Positions 17,064 through 25,714 of a stretch of DNA of 64,000 bases are shown piece by piece. Position 1 is the stretch's first letter; every line of letters starts with the position of its first letter. Under the pieces are notes generated by a model. It saw only the letters and a list, made by a program, of their open reading frames with translations. It did no database searches and was not told the DNA's origin. A program made the translations under genes and the position numbers. Source of the DNA: Maliibacterium massiliense (GTDB lineage: Bacteria; Bacillota; Clostridia; Christensenellales; Maliibacteriaceae); assembly GCF_900604345.1 (NCBI RefSeq), contig NZ_LR026983.1:124001-188000 (forward strand), in the 5' to 3' direction.

Positions 17064-18554
17064 TTAGTCCTTGGCGCGCTCCTGGAGCGTAACCTCCACG
17101 GTCAACTCCTTGCCATCGCGCCACAGCTTGATGGGCACGGTGTCGCCGGGGTTATGCTTCTCCAGCTCTTGGGAAAACGCGTTAAACGTCGCCGTATCGA
17201 TGTTATTGATGCCAATGAGGATATCACCCTTTTTGATGCCAGCGTTCTTAGCCGGCCCGTCATAGACGGTATCGACGAAGATGCCCTGCGGCACGTCGTT
17301 CATCTCCGCCTCCTGCTCGGTGAGCCCGTAGCCCGCAAAGCCCACCCAGGGGCGCGTTACGTAGCCCTGGCTCATCAGCTGTTCGATGACAGGCTTGGCC
17401 TCGCTGGAGGGAATGGCAAAGCCGATGCCCTCGGCCGAGATGGTGCGGCCGTTGGCATCATAGCCGGCCACAACGGTTTTGCGGGAATTGATGCCGATGA
17501 GTTCCCCCCTGGTGTTGACCAGCGCACCGCCGCTGTTGCCGGGGTTGATGGGCGCGGTGTGCTGAATCAGGCGCAGAGTGCGGCCGGTGCTGTCCACCGT
17601 CAACTCGCGCTGGGAGGCGCTGACAATGCCGCTTGTGACCGTGCCGGAAAGCTCGTCGTTGATAGGGTTGCCGATGGCGATGACCGTCTCTCCCACGCGC
17701 AGCGCGGAGGAATCGCCCAGCGTCATAGGCGTTAAGTTTTTGGCGTCGATTTTGAGCACGGCCAAATCGGTGCGCTCATCCGCGCCGATGAGCTTGGCGG
17801 TGTAGGTGGTCTCATTGTCCGAGAGGATGACCTTAATCTCTGTGGCGCCGGCAACGACGTGTTGGTTGGTGACGACATAGCCGTCCGCGGTGAGGATGAC
17901 GCCCGAGCCGCCGCTCTCGCCGGAATCCACCACGCGATTGCCCATGTTCTGCTGGGTGATGGCGCGCACGCTCACCACAGAGGGAAGCACCTGGTCCACG
18001 ATATCGGGGATCGCGCTTTCGTTTCCCGTCCCGCTCGCCTGTGGCAGCTGCGTCGCTGAGGCACTGGGCTGGACCTGTTGGGAGGCGGCGGCGCTCGCGC
18101 TGGGCGCGGTCGCCTGGTTATCGCCCCCGTTCCACTTCCAAACGCTCATACCCGCGCCAAAGACCAGGCCGCCCACAAGGCAGCCGATCAAAAGCGAGAC
18201 CACGACGTAGAGCCAGGTGAAGGAGCGCTTTTTCCTGGGCGGGCGCGGCGGCGGGGCCGCGCCATAGCCGTCGTGCGCATAGGGCGCCTGCGGGGGCGTT
18301 TGGCCCGCGCCGTCGCCCGCGCTGTAGTGGTAGGTGCTGTAGCCGTCCATCGCCGCTGCGGGCGTCTCCTCGCTACGCACGCTTTGGGCGTCCGCCCCGT
18401 CCGGCTGCGCCGCCTCTTGGGGCGCGTCCTCCGCGCCGGCGGAAGCTTGCGCGCTCTGGCTCTGCAGGGCGGCCATATCCTGCATGTCCGCATCTATATG
18501 CTGTCCGTTGGGTTCGGCGATGTCTTCGGGCTTGTAAGAATAATACCGATCCAT
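17064..18554 (-). CDS. htrA: HtrA-type serine protease with PDZ domain
   Basis: Membrane-anchored protease and chaperone for misfolded extracytoplasmic proteins. An acidic, Gln/Ala-rich cytoplasmic region (1-105) and a basic R-K-K-R stretch precede one membrane helix at about 113-135. A low-complexity Ser/Ala/Gln linker follows. The protease domain has H232 (N-Q-H-V-V), D263 (R-T-D-L-A-V-L) and S341 (G-N-S-G-G-A). One PDZ domain occupies roughly 400-490. An AAAGGAG site precedes the ATG. It lies downstream of a two-component system and behind a repeat array that may bind its regulator. Confidence 0.94.
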   Translation of the reverse strand: MDRYYSYKPEDIAEPNGQHIDADMQDMAALQSQSAQASAGAEDAPQEAAQPDGADAQSVRSEETPAAAMDGYSTYHYSAGDGAGQTPPQAPYAHDGYGAAPPPRPPRKKRSFTWLYVVVSLLIGCLVGGLVFGAGMSVWKWNGGDNQATAPSASAAASQQVQPSASATQLPQASGTGNESAIPDIVDQVLPSVVSVRAITQQNMGNRVVDSGESGGSGVILTADGYVVTNQHVVAGATEIKVILSDNETTYTAKLIGADERTDLAVLKIDAKNLTPMTLGDSSALRVGETVIAIGNPINDELSGTVTSGIVSASQRELTVDSTGRTLRLIQHTAPINPGNSGGALVNTRGELIGINSRKTVVAGYDANGRTISAEGIGFAIPSSEAKPVIEQLMSQGYVTRPWVGFAGYGLTEQEAEMNDVPQGIFVDTVYDGPAKNAGIKKGDILIGINNIDTATFNAFSQELEKHNPGDTVPIKLWRDGKELTVEVTLQERAKD

Positions 18555-18628
18555 AAATCCTCGACTCCTTTATCTATACCTATCATCAGGAAGTATTCTT
18601 CCCTGTGATTGTTACTTTAACGCAGGTT

Positions 18629-18667
18629 TTTGAACGAAGGATGAACAAAGTGTTAAGCATTTGTTTT
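18629..18667 (-). promoter_or_regulatory. Four-box direct repeat, 11-bp phase, upstream of htrA
   Basis: On the minus strand the boxes AAAACA (18667-18662), TTAACA (18656-18651), TTCATC (18645-18640) and TTCAAA (18634-18629) occur exactly every 11 bases. This resembles a PhoP box (TTAACA repeats). A weak promoter follows: TTAAAG, 17 bases, AATACT. Placement upstream of a poor -35 suits activation by an OmpR/PhoB-type regulator. Outer boxes are degenerate. Confidence 0.45.
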
Positions 18668-20098
18668 ACTTGATTCCAGAGGTTTCCCATGGAAAACCAG
18701 GGTAAACTTCGTTCCCTTGCCCAGCGCGGAGTGCACATAGATTTCGGCGTCGTGCTGGTCGATAATCTTTTTGACGATAGACAGGCCGAGGCCGGAGCCG
18801 CGGCCAGGCGTGTGTGCCTTGTCCACTTTATAGAAACGGTCGAAGATATAGGGCAGGTCCTTTGGGTCGATGCCGCAGCCGTGGTCCTCCAAGGTGGCTG
18901 TCACGCGGCCGTGGCGGTCGCGCGCAAGGGTGATATCGATGACGCCCTGCTCGGGCGAAAACTTGATGGCGTTATCCAGCAGGTTGGCAAACACCTGCTC
19001 CAGCCGTTCGGGGTCGGCATAGAGCACCACCGGGTTTTCCGGCAGCTTGGTGTGCACCTCGATGCCGCGCTGCTCCATCATCCCCTGCCGCTTGATGAGG
19101 ATGCGGCAGATCAGCTCGGATAAATCAAAGCTTGATTTGTGCAGCGGGAACTGACCCGACTCGATCTGTGAAAGATCCAGCAGCTCGCGGATCAGATTGC
19201 TCAGCCGCTTGGTCTCCTGCAGCACCAGGTCCATATACTGGGGCTGCTCCTCGGGCGGGATCACGCCATCGCGCATGCCCTGGATAAAGCCCTGCACGCT
19301 GGTCATGGGCGTGCGCAGTTCGTGCGATACGTTGGCCACAAAGTCCCGGCGCATCTGCTCCAGCCCCTCCAGATCGGCGCTCATGCGGTTGAAGCTTGCG
19401 GCAAGCTCACCCAGCTCGTCGCGCGAGGAGACCTTGACGCGCTGAGAAAAATCTCCCTGCGCGATCTTTTTCGCGGCACCGGACATCTCGCGCAGAGGGC
19501 GCGTCATGTGGTCGGCCATCAGCAAAATCAAAAAGATGCCGCTCACCGCGGCGATAATGCCAGAAATCCACAGCTGGCGGCCGATAGTGCCCACCGTCTT
19601 TTTCAGCTCGCTGACTTTGGTGTGCATAAACACCGCGCCCACGATCCTATCGTCGCGCCGGATGGCCGTGGCCACCGAGAGCATCGGGTCGGTGAAGCGC
19701 CCCCCGAAGGTGCTTGACGAGAGCACCAGGTCGTTGCCGCGCAGCACGCTATCGAGGTACTTGGCCACTTCCTCCTGGGTGAAGCTGTCGCGCTCGTCCT
19801 GCTGTACGGGGCCCACGCGCACCATGAGCCCCTGCGTATCCACAATCCAGATGGTGGCATTGTTGTGCTCGGCCACGTATTTGAGCTTATCGCTGATGCG
19901 CAGATCCATCATGCTCTCCAGCAGCGTGCCCTGCACGGTATCGGCAATCAATGCCGCCTCCTTCTGCAGCGCTGCAGTGCGCGATTCCAGGTACTCGTTG
20001 TTGTTGATGGCCATAAAGGTGCTGCCCAGCACCACTACCGCGATCAGCAGAATGCCCAGATAGATGGTGATCATGCGCATGCGCAGGGAATGAAACAA
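18653..20098 (-). CDS. Membrane sensor histidine kinase (PhoR/WalK-like)
   Basis: Two membrane helices (about 9-31 and 177-196) flank an extracytoplasmic sensor domain of about 145 residues. A HAMP domain follows (about 197-250), then HisKA with the phospho-acceptor H259 in N-V-S-H-E-L-R-T-P, and a HATPase with the N box (F-A-N-L-L-D-N-A-I-K-F), G1 (D-H-G-C-G-I) and G2 (G-R-G-S-G-L-G-L-S-I-V). No PAS domain is evident between HAMP and HisKA. The TTG start directly follows the regulator's stop, with GAGGTG as ribosome site; an ATG six codons in is possible. The signal sensed is unknown. Confidence 0.92.
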   Translation of the reverse strand: MFHSLRMRMITIYLGILLIAVVVLGSTFMAINNNEYLESRTAALQKEAALIADTVQGTLLESMMDLRISDKLKYVAEHNNATIWIVDTQGLMVRVGPVQQDERDSFTQEEVAKYLDSVLRGNDLVLSSSTFGGRFTDPMLSVATAIRRDDRIVGAVFMHTKVSELKKTVGTIGRQLWISGIIAAVSGIFLILLMADHMTRPLREMSGAAKKIAQGDFSQRVKVSSRDELGELAASFNRMSADLEGLEQMRRDFVANVSHELRTPMTSVQGFIQGMRDGVIPPEEQPQYMDLVLQETKRLSNLIRELLDLSQIESGQFPLHKSSFDLSELICRILIKRQGMMEQRGIEVHTKLPENPVVLYADPERLEQVFANLLDNAIKFSPEQGVIDITLARDRHGRVTATLEDHGCGIDPKDLPYIFDRFYKVDKAHTPGRGSGLGLSIVKKIIDQHDAEIYVHSALGKGTKFTLVFHGKPLESSKTNA

Positions 20099-20785
20099 TT
20101 ACTTCACCTCGAATTTATAACCTACACCCCACACGGTTTTGATCTGCCAGCTCTGCGAGGCGTCACCGATCTTTTCGCGCAGGCGCTTGATGTGCACGTC
20201 CACCGTGCGCGAATCGCCGAAGAAATCAAACCCCCACACCTGCTCGAGCAGCTGTTCACGGGTGAAGACGCGGCCCGGATGCGCCGCCAGATAGTACAAA
20301 AGCTCAATCTCCTTGGGGGGCAGGTGCTGCACCTGGCCGTTGTAGAGCACACTGTAGGTATCCATGTTGATCTCCAGATTGGGATACTCCAGCTTTTTAC
20401 CCACGTCCTCGCTGGGCTTGGTGCGGCGCATCACCGCGCGCACGCGCGCCACCAGCTCCTGCGGGTCAAAGGGCTTGGTGACGTAGTCGTCCGCCCCCAG
20501 CTCCAGCCCCAGCACCTTATCAAATGTCTGGTCCTTGGCGGTGAGCATGATCACTGGCGCGTCGCCCGCCTTGCGGCACTCGCGCAGCACTGCAAAGCCG
20601 TCCATGCCCGGCAGCATCACGTCCAGCAGCATCAGCGCAGGCATCTCTCTCTTAAAGGCCTCCACCGCCTCGTCCCCGCGCAGCACCGTCTCGGTCTCGT
20701 AGCCCTCCTTGCGCAGGTAGAGCGAGATGAGATGGCCGATATTGGGATCGTCGTCCACGATGAGGATTTTTTCTTTCTCTTCCAT
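20099..20785 (-). CDS. OmpR/PhoB-family response regulator
   Basis: The receiver domain has D11-D-D, the phosphorylated D55 (L-L-D-V-M-L-P-G) and K105 (V-T-K-P-F). The C-terminal winged helix (about 135-228) ends in R-T-V-D-V-H-I-K-R-L-R-E-K-I and V-W-G-V-G-Y-K-F. The 228-residue form from the ATG at 20785 matches the family; the frame is open further upstream but has no better start. It is immediately followed by its kinase. Likely targets include htrA downstream, given the phased repeats there. In sequence it could be PhoP- or WalR-like; I cannot separate these. Confidence 0.92.
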   Translation of the reverse strand: MEEKEKILIVDDDPNIGHLISLYLRKEGYETETVLRGDEAVEAFKREMPALMLLDVMLPGMDGFAVLRECRKAGDAPVIMLTAKDQTFDKVLGLELGADDYVTKPFDPQELVARVRAVMRRTKPSEDVGKKLEYPNLEINMDTYSVLYNGQVQHLPPKEIELLYYLAAHPGRVFTREQLLEQVWGFDFFGDSRTVDVHIKRLREKIGDASQSWQIKTVWGVGYKFEVK

Positions 20786-20983
20786 GGTGGTATACACTTC
20801 CTTCTTTTCCCTGCGTGCAGCGCCGCGCACGATAGGGCTGTTTATATGCAGCGGGGCGCGCTCTGCTTTTTATAAAAAGCGTGCGCCACGCAAGGATTTG
20901 TTTGCCGCGCCGAGGATGCAGTTATCCCCCACGGCATGTCCGCCCGGCGGCATTTTTGCACGCCATACAAAAGCAGGCCTTCG

Positions 20984-21063
20984 ACCGTTTGGTTCGTAGC
21001 CAAACGGTTCTTGCGCATTTGCGCGCAAGCAGGCAGGCCCGCTTGGGGCATTTTTTTGCCCCC
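20984..21063. other. Three tandem stem-loops between xylB and the response regulator
   Basis: Within 80 bases: ACCGTTTGG/CCAAACGGT (20984-21008, 9-bp perfect stem), CTTGCGC/GCGCAAG (21010-21029), and GGGGCA/TGCCCC with an all-T/A loop (21046-21063). The last could terminate xylB transcription but lacks a proper T-run. No gene lies between 20786 and 21084. Confidence 0.5.
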
Positions 21064-21084
21064 TTTTTGCGCAAACGCGCGGGA

Positions 21085-22623
21085 CTACGCCTGCTGCGCC
21101 AGAATCGCGTCCACCGCGTCAAAGCTGGGCTTGAGCGCATGGTAGAGCTGCTGGTAGATGGGGTAATACCGCGCGTACACCGCCGCGTTCTCGGCAAGGG
21201 GCTGCTGCCGCGATTTTTCCTGAATCGCCGCGCTACACGCCTCGGGCACGCTTGCGTACACGCCCGTGCCCACGCCGGCCAGCAGCGCCACGCCCAGCGC
21301 CGGCCCCTCGGCCGAGTTGATGGTGGCGATGTCGCGCCCGAACATATCAGCCAACATCTGGCGCCATAGCGGGCTTCTGCCCCCGCCGCCCGAGGCGCGC
21401 ACCACGTCCGCGTCGCAGCCCAGCTGGCGGATGATGTTCAGGCAGTCCAGCAGGCTGTAGCCCACCCCCTCCATCACGCTGCGGATCATATCGCAGCGTC
21501 TGTGCGCCGCCGTCAGGCCGAAGAACACGCCCTTGGCGCGCGCATCCAGATGTGGTGTGCGCTCCCCCATCATGTAGGGCAAAAACAGCAGGCCGCGGCA
21601 GCCCGCCTGCGCGCGCGCCGCCTCCTGGTTGATCAAGTCGTACGGGTCGATGCACAGCGCGCGGGCAAGCTCCCTCTCCTCGCCTAAAAACGCATCGCGC
21701 AGCCACTTGAGCGAGAGGCCCGCCCCTTGCGTGACGCCCATGATGTGCCACGTGCCTGGAATGGCGTGGCAGAAGGTGTGCACGCGCCCCTTGGGGTCGA
21801 TGGCCACCTTGTCGGTATGAGCAAACACCACGCCCGAGGAACCGATGGTGGCCGAGACGATGCCCTGGCGCACAATGCCGTTTCCCACCGCGCCTGCGGC
21901 CTGGTCGCCGCCGCCGCCCACCACCGGCGTACCTGCGGCAAGGCCGGTCGCGCGCGCGGCCCGCTCGGACACCTTGCCCGACACCACGGGCGACTCGTAC
22001 ACCTGCGGCATCCAGCTTTTTTGGATCTCCAGTTTCTCCAGCACCTCGTCCGACCAGCGCCGGTTGGGCACGTCTAGCAGCTGCATGCCGCTTGCGTCGG
22101 ATACCTCTGTGGCAAATTCCCCCGTCAGGCAGTAGCGCACGTAATCTTTGGGCAGCAGGATGTGCGCGATTTTTTCGTACACCTGCGGCTCGTTCTGCTT
22201 GACCCACATGATCTTAGAGGCCGTAAAGCCCGTGATGGCGGGGTTGGCGGTGATCTGGATCAGGCGCTCGCCGCCGATGATGCGGGTGATGTCGTCGCAC
22301 TGCTTCTGGGTGCGCTGGTCGCACCAGATGATGGATTTGCGCAGCACCTGCCCCTGCGCGTCGAGCAGCACCATGCCGTGCATCTGCCCCGAAAGGCCGA
22401 TGCCTGTCACATCGTGCGGCCTGGTACCGCTCTTGTGCAGCACCTCGGAGATGGTGGCGGCCGTCGCCCGCCACCAATCCTGCGGGTCCTGCTCCGCCCA
22501 GCCCACGTGCGGCTGGTAGAGCGGGTACTCCGCCGTTGCGCTGGCAAGGATCCGTCCCGCTTCATCAAACAATACCGTTTTGGTGCCCGATGTACCGATA
22601 TCCACGCCCAGCAATCTCGCCAT
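21085..22623 (-). CDS. xylB: Xylulokinase (FGGY family)
   Basis: Phosphorylates D-xylulose with ATP to feed the pentose phosphate pathway. N-terminal signature: L-L-G-V-D-I-G-T-S-G-T-K-T; catalytic region: G-L-S-G-Q-M-H-G-M and W-C-D-Q-R-T; C-terminal FGGY motif: R-A-S-G-G-G-G-R-S-P-L-W-R-Q-M-L-A-D-M-F-G. From the ATG at 22623 it has 512 residues, and AAAGGAGG lies nine bases upstream. No xylose isomerase or transporter is in the window, so it is an isolated sugar kinase; a related pentulose or hexulose substrate is possible, but the M-H-G-M motif favours xylulose. Confidence 0.9.
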   Translation of the reverse strand: MARLLGVDIGTSGTKTVLFDEAGRILASATAEYPLYQPHVGWAEQDPQDWWRATAATISEVLHKSGTRPHDVTGIGLSGQMHGMVLLDAQGQVLRKSIIWCDQRTQKQCDDITRIIGGERLIQITANPAITGFTASKIMWVKQNEPQVYEKIAHILLPKDYVRYCLTGEFATEVSDASGMQLLDVPNRRWSDEVLEKLEIQKSWMPQVYESPVVSGKVSERAARATGLAAGTPVVGGGGDQAAGAVGNGIVRQGIVSATIGSSGVVFAHTDKVAIDPKGRVHTFCHAIPGTWHIMGVTQGAGLSLKWLRDAFLGEERELARALCIDPYDLINQEAARAQAGCRGLLFLPYMMGERTPHLDARAKGVFFGLTAAHRRCDMIRSVMEGVGYSLLDCLNIIRQLGCDADVVRASGGGGRSPLWRQMLADMFGRDIATINSAEGPALGVALLAGVGTGVYASVPEACSAAIQEKSRQQPLAENAAVYARYYPIYQQLYHALKPSFDAVDAILAQQA

Positions 22624-22700
22624 GTTCCTTCGGCCTCCTTTACGCCTTGTTTTTATTCGTAGAGCTGCCCGCATCCTCCGGCGAACAGTTTACAGACCGG

Positions 22701-25070
22701 TTATTTGAGCGTCACCACGCTGACGCCCGCATCCCCCTCGCCATACTTGCCCTCGCGCACCGATTGCACGAGCGGATGGGTGCGCAGGTACTCCCGCATG
22801 CCGGCGCGCAGCGCCCCCGTCCCCTTGCCATGGATGATGCGCACCTCGGTCAGCCCCGAGAGCACGGCGTCGTCCAGGTATTTGTCAACCTTCTCGCGCC
22901 CCTCATCCTGCCGGCAGCCGCGAATGTCCAGCTCGGCGGAGATGGCGCGGGTATTGATCTGCACATTGCGCCGCTGCGGCGCGGAAGGCTGGGGCATGCC
23001 GCCCCCCAAAACCATGGCCAGGTCCTTTTTCTGCACCATCATCTTCATCGCGCCCGCCTGTACCTGCACCTCGCCCGCCTCGTTGGGCAGGGCAAGCACC
23101 GTGGCCTTCTGGTTGAATTTTGTCAGCAGCACTTTCTGGCCCACTGCCAGGATATCCACGCTCTGGTGCGCCTGCTGCGCCTTGGGCGCGGCGACGCGCC
23201 GCTCGCCCAGCTTTTCCGACTGCGTGCGCAGCTGCTTTTGCAGCGCCTGCATCTGGTGGGGACGCACGGCGGCCCCCTCCTTGAGCAGCTGATGCATCTG
23301 CGCGATCAGTGCGCGGCTCTCCTGCTGGGCCTCCTCGACAATGCGCTGGGCCTCCTCCTGCGCGCGTGCCAGCATCTTATCGCGCTGGTTGATCCACGCG
23401 TCGCGCGCCTTGCGCGCCTCCGCCTGCAGGCGCTCCGCCTCCAGTTTGGCGCGCTGCGCCTGGTCGCGTTCCGCCGCGGCGGCGCGCTTTTCCTGCTCCG
23501 CGGTGGAGATGACCTCCTCAAAGCGGCGGTCCTCGTGGGAGACAAGCGCGCGTGCGCGCGCAATGAGCGCCTCCTCCAGGCCCAGGCGCTTGGAAATTTC
23601 AAAGGCGTTGGAGCTGCCCGGGATGCCGATGGACAGCCGGTAAGTGGGCCGCAGGGTGGCGATATCAAACTCCGCCGAGGCGTTCTGCACCCCGTCGGTG
23701 GTCATGGCGTAGGCCTTCAGCTCGCTGTAGTGGGTGGTGGCAAGGGTGCGCACCCGCAGGGCGCGCAGGTGCTCCAAAATGGCCATGGCCAGCGCCGCGC
23801 CCTCCACGGGATCCGTGCCCGCGCCCAGCTCGTCGAGCAGTACCAGCGCCCTGTCGCTCACCTGCGAGAGGATGCGCACGATGTTGGTCATATGCGCCGA
23901 AAAGGTGCTGAGCGATTGCTCGATGGACTGCTCGTCGCCGATGTCCGCAAAGATGTCCGCAAACACGCATAGCTCGGTGCCCGCCTCCGCGGGCACAAAG
24001 AGGCCCGACTGAGCCATGATCGAGAACAGGCCCACCGTCTTGAGCGTGACGGTCTTGCCGCCGGTGTTGGGGCCCGTCACCACCAGTGTGGTAAAATCCT
24101 TGCCCATCCAAAGGTCGATGGGCACCACCTGCGCGCGGTCAATGAGCGGATGGCGGCCGCGGACGATGTTGATCCAGCCCACGTCATTGAGCTTAGGCTG
24201 CACTGCGTCCATGCTGCGCGCAAGCTCCGCGCGCGCAAAGATGGCGTCCAGCTCGGACATGGTTTCGATATTCTGCGCCAGATCGTCAACCACTTCGTTA
24301 ACCTGCGCGCTTAAGGAGGCCAGAATGCGCGCCATCTCGCGCCGCTCGTCCATGACAAGCTCGCGCAGGTCGTTATTGATCTGCACCACTGCCATGGGCT
24401 CGATGTAGAGCGTGGCGCCGCTTGCGGACTGGTCGTGCACCATGCCTGGGATGCTCGCGCGGTACTCCTGGCGCACGGGCAGCACATAGCGGCCGCCTCG
24501 CTGGGTGACGAGGGCGTCCTGCAGGCACTTTTGTATGGAGGGCGAATGGATCATGCTCTGCAGTTTTTCGCGGATGTTACTATTGCACTGGCGGATGCGG
24601 CGGCGGATGCTGGCAAGCTCGCCGCTGGCCGCGTCGCTCATCTCCTCGGGGCTGAGGATGCAGCGGGAGATCTCTTGTTCCAGGTGCCTGTGCGGCGCGA
24701 GAAACGCCGCCTGGCTGGTGAGGTTCGGCGCGATATCCTGATGCCCCTGCATGCCTTGGGCGATCTGCCCGCAGGCCCGCAGCATCTGCGCGAGCTTGAG
24801 CAGCTCCTCCATGGAGAGCACGCCGCCGGCGCGCACGCGCCCCATCAGCGAACGGATATCTTCAAAGGGCTGCATGGGGTTATCCCCGCGGCGGTAAAGG
24901 ATGCTCTCGGCCTGCAGGGTTTCCTCCTGCAGCGCGCGCGCAAGCGTCAAATGCTCCGTGGGCGCAAGCGCCATGGCCTTCTCCTTGCCCATGGAGGATT
25001 TGGCGCAGGACGCCAGCATCTCTTTGATTTTCGGCCACTGGAGCGTGGCGGCTGCGTGTTGACTGAGCAT
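22701..25070 (-). CDS. mutS2: Endonuclease MutS2 with Smr domain
   Basis: MutS-family ATPase without mismatch-binding domain I; it resolves branched DNA and rescues collided ribosomes in Bacillus. Order: lever/clamp helices to about 280, Walker A G-P-N-T-G-G-K-T near residue 331, Walker B L-V-L-L-D-E-L-G-A-G-T-D-P, a long coiled coil (about 500-620), a KOW-like segment, and a C-terminal Smr nuclease with L-D-I-R-G and I-H-G-K-G-T-G-A-L-R. The ATG at 25070 is chosen because M-L-S-Q-H aligns with homologue starts and AAGGAAG lies upstream; TTG starts extend it by up to ten residues. Confidence 0.94.
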   Translation of the reverse strand: MLSQHAAATLQWPKIKEMLASCAKSSMGKEKAMALAPTEHLTLARALQEETLQAESILYRRGDNPMQPFEDIRSLMGRVRAGGVLSMEELLKLAQMLRACGQIAQGMQGHQDIAPNLTSQAAFLAPHRHLEQEISRCILSPEEMSDAASGELASIRRRIRQCNSNIREKLQSMIHSPSIQKCLQDALVTQRGGRYVLPVRQEYRASIPGMVHDQSASGATLYIEPMAVVQINNDLRELVMDERREMARILASLSAQVNEVVDDLAQNIETMSELDAIFARAELARSMDAVQPKLNDVGWINIVRGRHPLIDRAQVVPIDLWMGKDFTTLVVTGPNTGGKTVTLKTVGLFSIMAQSGLFVPAEAGTELCVFADIFADIGDEQSIEQSLSTFSAHMTNIVRILSQVSDRALVLLDELGAGTDPVEGAALAMAILEHLRALRVRTLATTHYSELKAYAMTTDGVQNASAEFDIATLRPTYRLSIGIPGSSNAFEISKRLGLEEALIARARALVSHEDRRFEEVISTAEQEKRAAAAERDQAQRAKLEAERLQAEARKARDAWINQRDKMLARAQEEAQRIVEEAQQESRALIAQMHQLLKEGAAVRPHQMQALQKQLRTQSEKLGERRVAAPKAQQAHQSVDILAVGQKVLLTKFNQKATVLALPNEAGEVQVQAGAMKMMVQKKDLAMVLGGGMPQPSAPQRRNVQINTRAISAELDIRGCRQDEGREKVDKYLDDAVLSGLTEVRIIHGKGTGALRAGMREYLRTHPLVQSVREGKYGEGDAGVSVVTLK

Positions 25071-25154
25071 ATCTATCTTCAACTTCCTTAACAATTTCAA
25101 TGATGGCCTCGTGGGTATTTACTGTTATTATAGCAAACATGCGCGCACAACAAA

Positions 25155-25180
25155 AGGCGGGCAGAAGCCTGCCCGCCTGA
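25155..25180 (-). terminator. Terminator downstream of zapA
   Basis: AGGCGGGCAG and CTGCCCGCCT form a near-perfect hairpin with a tiny loop, followed on the minus strand by TTTTGTTG. Confidence 0.85.
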
Positions 25181-25230
25181 TTGTTACAGAATATTCATCT
25201 GCCCGTCATGGTTCGTTTACAAACCATCGG

Positions 25231-25599
25231 CTATTTGCGCGCTGGTGCGCTGGAGGTCTGCCGTGCCTCGCGCAGCAAGATGTTCTCCTTCTGCAGGCGG
25301 TTGGCCTCGGTGGAGAGCTGCTCATTCTGGCGCGTCAGGGTGGCCACCTGCTCGCGCAGGGAGGCAAACTCCTCCTTCATCGCCTCGCTCTCGGACTGAA
25401 TCTTGAGCAGTTCATCGGCAATGTTCACGCTGGTAAGCACCGCCAGCATGGTGGTGGAGAGATTGTTGTTCGCCTCGTCGATCTGCGCCATTTTGCGGTC
25501 GACGTAGATGGCAACGCGGTGAATGTACTCCTCCGTGTCATTGCCCGACAATGTATATTCCTTGCCGCCAATGCGGACCGTGGTTTTCACTTTCGCCAT
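25231..25599 (-). CDS. zapA: Cell division protein ZapA
   Basis: FtsZ-ring stabiliser that cross-links FtsZ protofilaments in the cytoplasm. The N-terminal ZapA head is visible (V-R-I-G-G-K-E-Y-T-L-S-G then Y-I-H-R-V-A-I-Y-V-D-R-K-M), followed by A-V-L-T-S-V-N-I-A-D-E-L and a long coiled coil to about residue 110 with Gln/Glu/Leu heptads. 122 residues. It has its own strong promoter and terminator, so it is transcribed alone between mutS2 and pheT, a common neighbourhood in Firmicutes. Confidence 0.92.
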   Translation of the reverse strand: MAKVKTTVRIGGKEYTLSGNDTEEYIHRVAIYVDRKMAQIDEANNNLSTTMLAVLTSVNIADELLKIQSESEAMKEEFASLREQVATLTRQNEQLSTEANRLQKENILLREARQTSSAPARK

Positions 25600-25667
25600 G
25601 ACAATCGCCTGCCTTGTATGCTTGTATTTTGATTGTAAACGCTAACGTTTCGTCGTCTTCAGCTTTT

Positions 25668-25696
25668 ATTATACATAATGCGCCGCATTTATACAA
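25668..25696 (-). promoter_or_regulatory. Sigma-A promoter of zapA
   Basis: TTGTAT (25691-25696), a 17-base spacer, and TATAAT (25668-25673). The leader downstream holds AAACG-N4-CGTTT (25637-25650), a small inverted repeat that may be an operator or hairpin. Confidence 0.75.
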
Positions 25697-25714
25697 GACG
25701 AAAGCGAAAATCCT

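Noticed and set aside
24880..25140. Small minus-strand frame starting MFAIITVNTHEAII upstream of mutS2
   Set aside because: It overlaps the mutS2 start in another frame, has no ribosome site, and its start lies at a TATAAT-like element.
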